Of a stretch of DNA of 64,000 nucleotides, positions 37,475-46,099 are shown one piece after another. Under the pieces are notes generated by a model that did not search any database, was not told the origin of the DNA, and was given only the letters and a program-made list of their open reading frames with translations. Every line of letters starts with the position of its first letter. Position 1 is the first letter of the stretch. Both the position numbers and the translations under genes were made by a program. The DNA is from Akkermansiaceae bacterium (lineage in GTDB: Bacteria; Verrucomicrobiota; Verrucomicrobiia; Verrucomicrobiales; Akkermansiaceae): the NCBI GenBank assembly GCA_018402445.1, contig JAGYIT010000010.1, positions 1 through 64,000 on the forward strand, in the 5' to 3' direction.

Positions 37475-38926
37475 ATGTCATTACTCGTAACCATCGGCCT
37501 CGAAGTCCATGCCCAGGTCAACACCGACACCAAGATGTTCTGTGCCTGCCGCACCTCCTTCGGCGACGACCCGAACACGAACACCTGCCCCGTCTGCCTC
37601 GGCTACCCCGGCGCGCTGCCCGTCCTCAACCAGCGCGCCATCGAGAAAACCCTCCTCACCGGCCTCGCCCTCGGCTGCGGCTCGCCGGAGTTTTCGCGCT
37701 GGGATCGGAAGAACTATTTCTATCCGGACATGCCGAAAAATTACCAAACCACCCAAATGGATTTTCCCCTCTGCCTCGGCGGCGGCGTCCCGCTCTTCGA
37801 CGATTGCTATCCCACCGACGCGCGGAAAAACATCAAGACCCCGAACAAGGTCGTCCGCCTCAACCGCATCCACCTTGAGGAGGATGTCGCGAAATCCACC
37901 CACCTCGCCAGCACCTCGCTCATCGATTTCAACCGCGCCGGCACCCCGCTCATGGAGATCGTCACCGAGCCGGATCTCGAATCCGCCGAGGAGGCCGTCG
38001 CCTACCTCCGCTCGCTCCAGCTCATCCTCCTCGAATGCGCTTCCTCTGACGCCGACATGGAAAAGGGCAACCTCCGCTGCGACGTGAACATCTCCCTCCG
38101 CGAGAAGGAATCCGACCCTCTCGGCGCGAAGGTGGAGCTGAAAAACCTCAACTCCTTCTCCGCCATCCGCCGCGCCATCCATTTCGAGATCGCTCGCCAG
38201 AGCGAGGAACTCGGCATGGGCATCCCCCAGATCCAATCCACCCGTCGCTGGAACGACGACCTCGGCGAAACCCAGCTCATGCGCACCAAGGAGGACGCCC
38301 ACGATTACCGCTACTTCCCCTGCCCGGATCTCCTCCCCATCGCCACCGCGCCGCTGTTGGAAACGGTTAGATCCCTCGTGCCCGAGCCGCGTTTGGAAAA
38401 AATCCGCCGCTACGAAAACGACTTCGGCCTCACCGCCTACGACGCCGCCGTCCTCACCGCCGACCGCCATCTTGCGGAGTATTTCGAGGCCGCCAACCAC
38501 CCCTCCATCCCCGCCAAGAAAACCGCGAATTTCCTCATCAACAACCTCCTCGGCACCCTCAACGAGCAATCCCTCGCCATCGCCGATTGCCCCGTCACCC
38601 CGGAGAAGCTTCGCGATCTTCTCACCCTCGTCGAAAACGGCACCCTCGCCCCGAACCAAGCCAAGGAAGTATTCGCCGTCCTCTTCACCAGCCCGCAGCG
38701 CGACGTGAAATCGATCGCCGACGACCTCGGCTTCAAACCCACCTCCACCGGCGACCTCGAAGCCCTCATCGCTACCGCCATCGCCGCCAACCCGAACGAG
38801 GTCGAGGCCATCAAAGCCGGCAACGAAAAACTCCTCAACTTCCTCACCGGCCAGGTCATGAAAGCCGCCCCCACCAAGCCCAACCCCAAGCAGGTCACCG
38901 ACCTCCTGCGGGCGAAGCTCTTGTAA
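37475..38926 (+). CDS. gatB: Aspartyl/glutamyl-tRNA(Asn/Gln) amidotransferase subunit B
   Basis: GatB binds misacylated Glu-tRNA(Gln)/Asp-tRNA(Asn) and, with GatA and GatC, converts the residue to Gln/Asn. The 483-residue protein shows VTIGLEVHAQVNTDTKMFC, the zinc-site cysteines in CACRTSFGDDPNTNTCPVCLGYPG, KNYFYPDMPKNYQTTQ and IDFNRAGTPLMEIVTEPDL, plus a C-terminal YqeY-like domain. Complete length. Neither gatA nor gatC is in the window, so the three genes are dispersed. A REP-like hairpin follows the stop codon. Confidence 0.96.
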   Translation: MSLLVTIGLEVHAQVNTDTKMFCACRTSFGDDPNTNTCPVCLGYPGALPVLNQRAIEKTLLTGLALGCGSPEFSRWDRKNYFYPDMPKNYQTTQMDFPLCLGGGVPLFDDCYPTDARKNIKTPNKVVRLNRIHLEEDVAKSTHLASTSLIDFNRAGTPLMEIVTEPDLESAEEAVAYLRSLQLILLECASSDADMEKGNLRCDVNISLREKESDPLGAKVELKNLNSFSAIRRAIHFEIARQSEELGMGIPQIQSTRRWNDDLGETQLMRTKEDAHDYRYFPCPDLLPIATAPLLETVRSLVPEPRLEKIRRYENDFGLTAYDAAVLTADRHLAEYFEAANHPSIPAKKTANFLINNLLGTLNEQSLAIADCPVTPEKLRDLLTLVENGTLAPNQAKEVFAVLFTSPQRDVKSIADDLGFKPTSTGDLEALIATAIAANPNEVEAIKAGNEKLLNFLTGQVMKAAPTKPNPKQVTDLLRAKLL

Positions 38927-38936
38927 GTGGGAAAGT

Positions 38937-38960
38937 GGGGGCGATCTTCGGTCGCCCTCC
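38937..38960 (+). repeat. REP-like hairpin after gatB
   Basis: GGGGGCGATCTTCGGTCGCC forms a 6-7-bp GC stem and loop 10 bp after the gatB stop. The core is identical to the sequence 50 bp downstream of the RAYT gene (3290) and similar to the one after VapC (40440). It may stop transcription, although no T-run follows. Confidence 0.55.
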
Positions 38961-38971
38961 CTTTCCGAAAA

Positions 38972-39012
38972 TTTTCACCGCAAAGACGCAATGACCGCAA
39001 AGGGTCGCAGAG
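38972..39012. repeat. Single arm of the CACCGCAGAG repeat family
   Basis: TTTTCACCGCAAAGACGCAATGACCGCAAAGGGTCGCAGAG-like sequence matches one arm of the elements at 36642 and 40495 but has no partner arm here. It may be the scar of a deleted element. Confidence 0.5.
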
Positions 39013-39037
39013 CTAGTCTTCCATAAATCCAAACCTC

Positions 39038-39712
39038 ATGGATGCAGAACCCGAGAAATCAAAATCCCTGGAATACGGATTGGGAATTTTCATCCTGTTA
39101 GGCTCCATCGCTGCGATTTTCATCTGGATGGAAGCGAAGAACCGGCAGCGTGCCGCCGGGCGTGATTATGTGAGCGCCGCGAAGAACGCCCGCCAGATCG
39201 GACTAACCCTCTTTGAGTTCGAGAACGAATACGGCTCCTTCCCCAGCGATGCCACCGCCGCCGACATCACAAAGCATCATCCGGCGCACGGTTACAACCT
39301 GTCCGGCACGTCTTCGAACGCCCTTTTCCGTCAGTTGTTCGCTGCCGAAATCACACGATCAGAACAGATGTTCTTCGCAAAAATCCCCGGCACGATCAGA
39401 CCCGATGGCAGGATCGCCCCACCCGGGGAAGCCTTGAAGAAAGGCGAGTGCGGTTTCTCCTACATCTCCGGCATGGCCACTGCCGACGATCCAGCCACCC
39501 CCATAGTCCTCACGCCCCTCATCCCCGGCACCACCAAGTTCGACCCCAAGCCCTTCGACGGCAAAGCCATCATCCTCCACATCGACTGTTCCGTCCGCAC
39601 CTACGACATCCACAAGGACGGCCATATCTACGACAAAGGCATCGACCTCCTCTCCCCGAAACACCCCGTCTGGAAAGGCAAAGCCCCCGACATCCGCTAC
39701 CCGGAGCTTTAA
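39038..39712 (+). CDS. Pseudopilin-like membrane protein
   Basis: The 224-residue protein has one N-terminal membrane helix (LGIFILLGSIAAIFIWM, about residues 14-30) and then AAKNARQIGLTLFEFENEYGSFPSDAT, the pattern of the large family of verrucomicrobial/planctomycete type II secretion-like pseudopilins (H2/DUF1559-type). A clear prepilin peptidase site (GFTLIE) is missing, so processing is doubtful. The C terminus contains IILHIDCSVRTYDIHKDG, a DGSV-like segment common in these proteins. Function unknown; stands alone between repeats and a TA pair. Confidence 0.55.
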   Translation: MDAEPEKSKSLEYGLGIFILLGSIAAIFIWMEAKNRQRAAGRDYVSAAKNARQIGLTLFEFENEYGSFPSDATAADITKHHPAHGYNLSGTSSNALFRQLFAAEITRSEQMFFAKIPGTIRPDGRIAPPGEALKKGECGFSYISGMATADDPATPIVLTPLIPGTTKFDPKPFDGKAIILHIDCSVRTYDIHKDGHIYDKGIDLLSPKHPVWKGKAPDIRYPEL

Positions 39713-39762
39713 CCCCTTCTTCCTTTGCCTCTTCGCGCCTTAGCGGTTCAGCCTCTCCCCCA

Positions 39763-39798
39763 TTGACTTTCCGACCCCCGCACATAATATGTGCACAT
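39763..39798 (+). promoter_or_regulatory. VapBC promoter and overlapping operator palindrome
   Basis: TTGACT (39763-39768), a 16-bp spacer and TAATAT (39785-39790) form the promoter. The perfect palindrome ATGTGCACAT (39789-39798), extended by GCACAT/ATGTGC on either side of AAT, overlaps the -10 element and the start codon and is the likely operator for VapB autorepression. The ATG at 39797 lies 6 bp after the -10 element, so the mRNA would be leaderless. Confidence 0.55.
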
Positions 39799-40018
39799 GC
39801 CCAACATTACCCTCTCCATCCCTGAGGATCTGCTGAAAAACGGCCGCCGCTATGCCCAAACCCGCGGCACCAGCCTCAACGCCCTCGTCCGCGAACTCCT
39901 TTCCGAGAAGGTCTCGAAACCCGCCGATTCTGTGGATTCCATGCTCACCCGCCTCCGCGATTCCACCGGAGATTCCAAGGGCATCCGCATCAGTCGCGAG
40001 GAACTTCACCGCCACTGA
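39797..40018 (+). CDS. VapB-type antitoxin
   Basis: The 73-residue protein starts MPNITLSIPEDLLKNGRRYAQTRGTSLNALVRELL, a ribbon-helix-helix DNA-binding domain of the Arc/MetJ type, followed by a disordered Ser/Asp-rich tail ending SREELHRH that should contact the toxin. ATG 39797 is chosen over GTG 39791 because of the promoter layout and family N terminus. The toxin gene follows after 3 bp. Confidence 0.85.
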   Translation: MPNITLSIPEDLLKNGRRYAQTRGTSLNALVRELLSEKVSKPADSVDSMLTRLRDSTGDSKGIRISREELHRH

Positions 40019-40021
40019 CCT

Positions 40022-40435
40022 ATGCCAGCCCGGACATTCATCGACACCAACATCCTCCTCTACGCCATCGACCGCGCCGATCCCGCGAAACAGGAAACCG
40101 CCATCCACCTTATCGAGACCCATGCCAAAAGCCGCACCGGCATCATCTCCACCCAGGTTCTCCAGGAATTCCACTCCGCCGCCACCCGCAAGCTCGGCGT
40201 CGATCCCACCGTCTCCCGCCAGCACCTCCGCGACTTCCGCGTCTTCGACATCGTCCAAATCACCCCCGACCTCATCGAGACCGGCATCGACACCAGCCTC
40301 CTCCACCAGACCTCCTTCTGGGACGGCCTCATCCTCGCCGCCGCAGCCGCCGCCAACGCCACTGAACTCCTCACCGAAGACCTCAACCACAACCAGACCA
40401 TCCAGGGCGTCACGATCCGCAACCCGTTCCTCTGA
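40022..40435 (+). CDS. VapC-type PIN-domain ribonuclease toxin
   Basis: The 137-residue protein has a complete PIN domain: FIDTNILLYAID with catalytic Asp 8, the conserved Glu in STQVLQEFHSAAT, the Asp in SFWDGLILAAA, and LTEDLNHNQ with the final acidic residues. It should be a Mg-dependent RNase neutralised by the antitoxin at 39797. Intact, unlike the VapC at 5706. A REP-like hairpin and then the 252-bp MITE-like element follow. Confidence 0.9.
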   Translation: MPARTFIDTNILLYAIDRADPAKQETAIHLIETHAKSRTGIISTQVLQEFHSAATRKLGVDPTVSRQHLRDFRVFDIVQITPDLIETGIDTSLLHQTSFWDGLILAAAAAANATELLTEDLNHNQTIQGVTIRNPFL

Positions 40436-40439
40436 AAGT

Positions 40440-40462
40440 GGGGGCTATATTTGGTCGCCCCC
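40440..40462 (+). repeat. REP-like hairpin after VapC
   Basis: GGGGGCTATATTTGGTCGCC and two more C bases form a hairpin with a GGGGGC/GCCCCC stem 5 bp after the VapC stop codon. It is a diverged member of the hairpin family after gatB (38937). Confidence 0.5.
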
Positions 40463-40468
40463 ATTTAA

Positions 40469-40720
40469 CCTAAATACCGCAGTTGGGTATCAATTTTTCA
40501 CCGCAGAGTCGCAGAGGTCGCAAAGGAACGCAGAGCCTTGCATGTGGGAAGATAGAAAATTTGGAAAAACGATGGAACTGCATGGTTCACCCAATGGGTG
40601 AAATGGAATTGCCGTGAAAAATGCCCTGCACTATCCCGAAACACAAACTCTTCTCAGCGTTCCCTCTGCGACCTCTGCGCCTTTGCGGTGAAAATCTTCG
40701 TTTGAACTGCGGATTTTAGG
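40469..40720. mobile_element. 252-bp MITE-like element, copy A
   Basis: The ends CCTAAATACCGCAGTT (40469-40484) and AACTGCGGATTTTAGG (40705-40720) are inverted repeats differing at two positions. Sub-terminal arms of the CACCGCAGAG family lie inside, so the whole can fold back. A second copy of exactly the same length lies inverted at 45578-45829. It has no coding capacity, so a non-autonomous transposon is inferred; no transposase in the window is clearly matched to it. Confidence 0.75.
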
Positions 40721-40721
40721 T

Positions 40722-43700
40722 TCATGGGCTGGGGCGGATTTTGATCCGCCCCTCCATGCCTACCACGACCATCAGCGCTGTGGAGATAAGCAGGCATTTC
40801 ACCTCCGCCTGCGGGTGGATGGCTTGCATCGCGCGGCGGTAGGCTTCCATCTGACCGGCGTATCTGGTGTTGAGTTGCTCCGCCGAGTCCACGCGGTCGG
40901 TCTTGAAATCAATGATCTCCACCTTGCTGACCGAGCCGTCGCCGTCGCGGTGGATGTGGAGCCGGTCGATCACCCCGCTCAACCAACCGCCGTCCAGCAC
41001 GGCCTCGATCCGCTGTTCGCGGTGGAGGTTGATGTTTCGTCCGCCCTTGCTGAGCAATGAACGGATTTCTGGAATGGAAAGCGCCTGCTCCATGGTGGGG
41101 CGGAGATCCTCGGGAAACACGGGATCATCTCCCTCATCGATCCACCCGATTTTTTCAAACGCCGCATGGATCGCGGTGCCGAAGCGGCGGCCTTGCGCCG
41201 ATCCACTGACGGCGTATTTCCCTTTCTCTCCGCTCGGAGTCCGGCGCTCACGTTTGGCGAGCGCCGCGCCCAATCGTGCTGGATTTCGTATCCACGGCCG
41301 CTGCGATTTCCTCCAATGCATCCGCCCAGCGCGGATCGCCGGTTTCGAAAACCGTGTTCTCGCCGCCATCCAGCCCCAGCGATGTCATCAGCCAGTTCGG
41401 GAGGCTTGCCTTGCCTTCCTCCGCGCTCTTCGAAGGAGTGTCGAGAAACATGTAGAGGCCACGTTTCGAGCGGGTCATTGCGACGTAGAGTTTGCAGAAG
41501 GATTCGTAGGTTTGTTGCGCGGCCCAGCGGCTCTCAGCCTCGCACAGCTCCGGGATCAGCGCCCGCGCCCACCTCGCCGGCGGCATGCAGACCCATTCCT
41601 CGCCGATGACCGTGTGGTAGTGCTTGAAATTCGGGATCTTGTCGGCGGGAAGGTCGGGGACGACCACCACATCGAAGCCGAGCCCTTTTGATTTGTGAAC
41701 CGTCATCACCTGCACGGCCGCCACGCCGGGGCTTTGGGAAATTTTCAGCCGCGCGATCGCATCCGCCGCCTCCCGTGCGGTGACGACGCCGCGTTGGTCG
41801 AGGTCGCCCAGCGCCTCCAGCAACACCTCGGCCCGGCGCCGCCCGAACTTTTTCCAGCCGTCCTGCATCGGCTCGATCAGCTCGGCGATCATGCCCGCGA
41901 AGCCGACCTCCGAGACGCGCCCGCCCAAGCCCTCCCACGCCGCCTGCCATGCCCCGCCGAAGCGGGTGTCGAGCGCGGCTTTCAGCGGCGACATCATCAC
42001 CGTGCGCTCCGCGAAGCGGTCGGCGGGATCCGCGAGCCAGCGGAGGAGCTGCACCACCATCACGCCCACCGGATGATCCTTGCCCGGCTCCCGCGCGCCC
42101 TCCTCGACCACCTGGAAACCCGCCTCCCGCAGCCCGTCGGCGCAGGCCTTCACTTTGTCGTTGGTCTGCACCAGCACACCGCATGAAATCCGTTTCCGCC
42201 CGACGCCGAGATCCTTGAGCAGCGCGATGAGGCGCTCCGGCTTATCGTCCTTGTCCATCACCTCGATCTTCGCGTGACCCGCTTTTCCCGGACTCCGTAG
42301 AGGCTTTGCCGAAACGTGTTTTTCCCAATCCCACCTCGCCGCGACCGCACCGAACAGCTCCGCCATGGTCGCCTTGTCGCCGAATACGCGGTTCACCGGC
42401 TCCAGCACCTCCGGGCAGGAGCGCCAGGATTCCGCCATCGTCGCGACCTCCAGCCCGCCGCCGTATGTCTTCGTGATCTCGTCGAAAAGCCCGACCTCGC
42501 CGCCGCGCCAGGCGTAGATGGCCTGCTTTTTATCACCTACTATGAAAACCGTAGATTCGTCGTTGGTGAGGCCTTCCTCGACGAGCGGGAGCAGGGCGTT
42601 CCACTCGTCGCGGCTGGTGTCCTGGAACTCATCGAGCAGCCAGTGGCCGTAGTTCGAATCGAGCCGGAAATCCACGGCCTCGCGCCGCAGCCGGGCGTCC
42701 TCGTCGCCCATCCACCGGCCCATCAGCCGCTTCACGTCGTCGAAGCCGAGCTTGCCCTTGCGGCGCAGCTCCCGCTCCACGAGGCCGTCGTATCCGGCGA
42801 TCACGCCCTCCACCCCGCGCGTCCGCGAGAGGGCGGCGGCGAACTCGCAGCGCGCCGCGAGGTTCACCATTTCCCGCAGGGCCTCGGCGGCCATGCCGGT
42901 GATCGCGAAGGGTTTGTAAAAGGCAAGCTCCAGCGCCCCGGAGCCATCCACCGCCGCCTCCATCACTTTTTCCAGCAGGCTCGAGGCCTTGTCCAGCGAT
43001 CCGCTGCCCACCGTGTGCCGCTCCAGCGCATCGATCATCGCCTCGATGGCCTTCTGCTGGCGCTTGTCGGTGAGCACGATGCCCGGAACATCGCGCCTCA
43101 CCGCCGCCGCCAGCCCGGCCTTGCGTTTTTCCCATTCGGAAACCTCCACGCCCGCGAGCCCGGTCGGCCCCCATTGCCGTTTTCTCGGGGAAACATAAAC
43201 CCCATGCCAGCCGCCGATGAACCCACGCAGCGCCTCCAGCACCTGCGCACCCTCGCTGCCCTGCGTGGCTCGGCGGAAGATTTCCGCGAACTCCTCCTCA
43301 TCGTGGCCGTGCGCGCCGCCTTCCAGCAAACCCTCCAGCAGCTCCTCTTTCAGCGCCTCCGCCACCTCGCCCTCCAGCAGCTCGAAGCGCCCGCCGGTCA
43401 CGCCCAGCTCGTATTGGAAACCCCTCACCACCTTCGCGAAAAAGGAATCCATCGTCCCCAACGTCAGGCGGGGGAGTTTCCTCGTCACCTTCTCCAGTAG
43501 CTCCGGGAAATCCACTTCCGACATCCCGAACCCCGCCTCCAGCTCCGCCGCCTTGCCGGGATCCTTCGCCGCGCCCGCCAGCTTCCGCAAAATCGCGTCC
43601 GCGAACTCCCCCGCCGCCTTCCGCGTGAACGTCAGCGCCACGATTTTTTCCGGCTCCGCCCCGCTTGCCATCAACCTGATGATCCGATCGGAAAGGCGGA

Positions 43701-43758
43701 ACGTTTTCCCCGACCCCGCCGAGGCGAGCACGAGTAGGTTTTTCTCGGAAATTTTCAT
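40722..43758 (-). CDS. AddA/RecB-type UvrD helicase-nuclease, frameshifted
   Basis: This is an ATP-dependent helicase with a C-terminal RecB-family nuclease, expected to process DNA double-strand ends with an AddB-like partner. Motifs: Walker A LASAGSGKTF (near residue 15), LTFTRKAAGEF, WLLDEFQDTS (Walker B), VGDKKQAIYAWRGGE, MTVHKSKGLGFDVVVVPDL and LYVAMTRSKRGLYMF. The first frame ends at 41248; the nuclease part (GRRFGTAIHAAFEKIGW, VEIIDFKTDRV, YAGQMEAYRRAM) is in the next frame. Removing one C at 41269-41271 joins them. ATG 43758 is chosen. No addB is visible. The 3' end runs into a REP palindrome. Confidence 0.82.
40723..40758. repeat. 36-bp palindromic REP, copy A
   Basis: CATGGGCTGGGGCGGAT is followed by a short loop and ATCCGCCCCTCCATG, making a strong GC hairpin. 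The same 36 bp, inverted and with one mismatch, occur at 45853-45888 near the second 252-bp element. The palindrome encodes the last residues of the addA frame. Confidence 0.7.
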
Positions 43759-43927
43759 GGGTTCGCGCTCCCAGCCTCGCAATTACCCGTTGCTTGTCAC
43801 GATTTGTTTGATGGGTTTTCCGGCGGGGTTCCTCCATTAGGGAGAAAATCTGTCCGAATTGAAAAGAGAACCACAACCGGAGCGAAGCGGAGATAGCCGG
43901 ACTGGAAGCCTCCAATCCTTCCGGCAA

Positions 43928-44067
43928 ATGAACACGGATGGACACGGATAAGATGGCTGGCTGGATGCGTTTTTGGATATTTTGAGAGATCTTGATCGAG
44001 CCAGCACACAGCCAGAATGTTTACTCCTGTCTTTTCATCCGTGTTTATCCGTGTTCATCCGTGGTTC
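43928..44067. repeat. Paired CACGGATG inverted repeat, about 140 bp
   Basis: ATGAACACGGATGGACACGG at the left pairs with CCGTGTTTATCCGTGTTCAT at the right (44040-44058). The arms are members of the dispersed CACGGAT family also seen at 3775 and 25377. A foldback or MITE-like element is inferred. Confidence 0.6.
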
Positions 44068-44143
44068 GAATTCTTCTCATCCCTAGCGGAGGAACCCTGG
44101 GTTTTCCGGCGAATGATGATCGCACGGCGAGATTGACCCCCTA

Positions 44144-44319
44144 CCGGTAGGGCTGATCCGGCTCGGTCGGCCCTGATCAAAAACGGATGAGCCGTAACCC
44201 CGAAATGGTAGTGAATCCGCGGTGAGATGGGCTTTTTGTTCCGGGATTTCACTCCCGCCAGATTGAGCGGTGCGTTTGATTTTGGAAATGGGCCGACCGG
44301 GCCGGATCAGCCCTACCGG
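44144..44319. mobile_element. 176-bp element with 30-bp terminal inverted repeats
   Basis: The left end CCGGTAGGGCTGATCCGGCT (and 10 further bases CGGTCGGCCC) matches the reverse complement of the right end with a single mismatch. The interior has no gene. Structure fits a MITE; no second copy lies in the window and the target duplication is unclear. Confidence 0.65.
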
Positions 44320-44489
44320 ATAAACTTGGGTATGCTGCGCATTTCCCGCCACCTTCCATTTTTCGTGTGGTTCGTGCCTTTCGTGGTTCCCTCTTCGGAA
44401 CAAGGTGAACGGTGATTGGGGTGGCGGCGGACGGATATAGGAGATCTCACTAACGCCCCCACCCTCCGTCCCGCCGTCCCTCCGTATCC

Positions 44490-44552
44490 GCGTCCCGGAT
44501 TCCCCGACCCCGCCGAGGCAAGCACGAGGAGATCCTTTTCTAGGACGTTCAT
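44490..44552 (-). pseudogene. Fragment of a second addA-like gene start
   Basis: From ATG 44552 the frame encodes MNVLEKDLLVLASAGSG, closely similar to MKISEKNLLVLASAGSGKTF at the start of the addA gene, and the DNA around it (TTCCCCGACCCCGCCGAGGC) is nearly the same as at 43705. Homology stops within the Walker A loop. It is a truncated relic of a paralogue or of a local duplication. Confidence 0.65.
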
Positions 44553-44630
44553 GGCGCGGATTTCCCCGGATTATCGTGGGAAACACGACGTTGTCCCGCC
44601 CGCTTTCCCGGAATTTACGCGCAAAATAAT

Positions 44631-44672
44631 GTGACGGAATTGTTCCCGTTCATCGGTGGCACGGGCGGTGCT
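44631..44672 (+). promoter_or_regulatory. Sigma-54-type promoter module, copy 1
   Basis: GTGACGGAATTGTTCC (44631-44646) is followed, 26 bp from its start, by TGGCAC-GGGCG-GTGCT (44657-44672), with the GG and GC doublets 12 bp apart as required for sigma-54. It lies 66 bp upstream of the PEP-CTERM gene start. Two more copies with identical spacing are at 45997 and 46769. Confidence 0.65.
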
Positions 44673-44738
44673 TCTCTGTAATCTGAAGGTGTTTGGCCAC
44701 GAGCTGACGGCCGACGTATAAACATCAAACACACAATT

Positions 44739-45434
44739 ATGAAAAGAAAATCAACATCACTGGCCATCATGGCCTTCTCCGCCATTGCCGCGGTATCAAG
44801 CCAAGGAGCCGTTTTGGCCGAATGGGACACCACGGGATTTACCGGCACGGAAACATCGATCACATTTTCCGGTGTGCCTACGGGACTTTCGGTGACTGCA
44901 ATCACACTGGGTGCAGGACTAGGAACCGGTAATGGTGGAGGCGGTATCAATACCAACGGCTGGGTGGCGGCAGACCTGAATGGTGCAAATGGAAATTACT
45001 ACGGATTTTCGATCACCGTCGCGGCGAGCTATGAGGTTGAACTCACCTCATGGGAGCTCGCTGTCAGGTCTTCCAACACGGGTCCACGTGATTTCGCCGT
45101 GCGTTACAGCGGCGACACGTTCGACAGCAACATCGACACGTTTTCCACATCTGGCTCTGCGTATCGCAATGCCATCGTTGATCTGTCATCCTTGGGTGTC
45201 CTGACCGAAGGGACATATGAGTTCAGGGTTGGTCTCACATCCAACACGTCGTCCAACGGCACAGCCACTGTTGGCACCGGCGGCACGCATCGGATCATGA
45301 ACTTCGATTCGACAAGCTCTACAGCAGGCACTAAACCGATCAATTTGAATGGTACTGTCACCCTCATCCCAGAGCCCACCGCCGCTCTTCTCGGCGGTCT
45401 CGGTCTGCTCACACTACTCCGCCGTCGTCGCTAA
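44739..45434 (+). CDS. PEP-CTERM sorting-domain protein
   Basis: The 231-residue protein has a signal peptide (about 1-24), a beta-rich extracellular domain of Gly/Thr/Ser-rich strands (WELAVRSSNTGPRDFAVRYSG) and a C-terminal sorting tail: PEPTAALLGGLGLLTLL followed by four arginines. Such proteins are exported and then processed by exosortase (EpsH/XrtA-like) and attached or released at the surface. No exosortase gene is in the window. The gene has a sigma-54-type promoter module 66 bp upstream, consistent with known sigma-54 control of PEP-CTERM genes in exopolysaccharide-forming bacteria. Confidence 0.85.
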   Translation: MKRKSTSLAIMAFSAIAAVSSQGAVLAEWDTTGFTGTETSITFSGVPTGLSVTAITLGAGLGTGNGGGGINTNGWVAADLNGANGNYYGFSITVAASYEVELTSWELAVRSSNTGPRDFAVRYSGDTFDSNIDTFSTSGSAYRNAIVDLSSLGVLTEGTYEFRVGLTSNTSSNGTATVGTGGTHRIMNFDSTSSTAGTKPINLNGTVTLIPEPTAALLGGLGLLTLLRRRR

Positions 45435-45577
45435 AGCCATGACGGCCAAGGCCGCCGCCGCTAGTTTTTCCGGTTGTTCGGTTCATCGCAGACCGGCGCT
45501 CCCGCGAGGGGTCGCCGGTTTTTGCGTGGGGATCTCGCACGCGTGATCTCATGCCAAGCCCACGAAGCCCCCATGAA

Positions 45578-45829
45578 CCTAAAATCCGCAGTTCAAACGA
45601 AGATTTTCACCGCAAAGGCGCAGAGGTCGCAGAGGGAACGCTGAGAAGAGTTTATGTTTCGGGATAGTGCAGGGCATTTTTCACGGCAATTCCATTTCAC
45701 CCATTGGGTGAACCATGCAGTTCCATCGTTTTTCCAAATTTTCTATCTTCCCACATGCAAGGCTCTGCGTTCCTTTGCGACCTCTGCGACTCTGCGGTGA
45801 AAAATTGATACCCAACTGCGGTATTTAGG
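45578..45829. mobile_element. 252-bp MITE-like element, copy B (inverted)
   Basis: This copy has the same length as and is nearly identical to the reverse complement of 40469-40720, with ends CCTAAAATCCGCAGTT and AACTGCGGTATTTAGG. It is flanked by ATGAA on both sides (45573-45577 and 45830-45834), a possible 5-bp target duplication. Together the two copies form inverted repeats around a 4.9-kb segment holding addA and the PEP-CTERM gene. Confidence 0.75.
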
Positions 45830-45852
45830 ATGAAACACACCGACGCGCAGCG

Positions 45853-45888
45853 CATGGAGGGGCGGATCAGAATCCGCCCCAGCCCATG
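45853..45888. repeat. 36-bp palindromic REP, copy B
   Basis: CATGGAGGGGCGGATCAG with its complementary right half makes the same hairpin as 40723-40758, in inverted orientation, with one mismatch. A shorter relative, GGCGGATTTCCGATCCGCCG, follows at 45945. Confidence 0.7.
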
Positions 45889-45996
45889 AGGTGAGCATGG
45901 AAAAGAGCTCCTGCGCCTCTCATTCACCTCCCCATGGACATCGGCGGATTTCCGATCCGCCGCTCCTTGGGATTGAATTTCCCAATAAGAAGAACG

Positions 45997-46038
45997 GTGA
46001 CGAAATTGTTCTTGTTCTTCGTTGGCATAGGTGGTGCT
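45997..46038 (+). promoter_or_regulatory. Sigma-54-type promoter module, copy 2
   Basis: GTGACGAAATTGTTC (45997) is followed 26 bp later by TGGCAT-AGGTG-GTGCT (46023-46038), with GG-GC spacing of 12. It lies 61 bp upstream of the second PEP-CTERM-like gene (46100). Confidence 0.6.
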
Positions 46039-46099
46039 CCCTCCTAATAAGCACGCGCGACGGGTATGGTTTGGTGGTTGCCGCAAAAATTTAAAACAC

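Larger units (their letters stand above)
43759..44489. other. Repeat-filled gap, no gene
   Basis: No gene is supported. The gap contains the paired CACGGAT element (43928-44067) and the CCGGTAGGG element (44144-44319), followed by a TTTTCGTGTGGTTCG-type repeat near 44360. Several open frames are only translated repeats. Confidence 0.5.

Noticed and set aside
37481..38659. 392-codon frame antisense to gatB
   Set aside because: gatB is clear on the plus strand; the antisense product is a Gly/Val/Glu-rich shadow.
40469..40484. ATGAA-type target duplication at copy A of the 252-bp element
   Set aside because: The flanks are TTTAA and TTCAT, which do not match each other; only copy B has matching flanks, so the duplication is not established.
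41534..42184. 216-codon frame inside addA
   Set aside because: Gly/Arg-rich frame-shifted shadow of the helicase domain.
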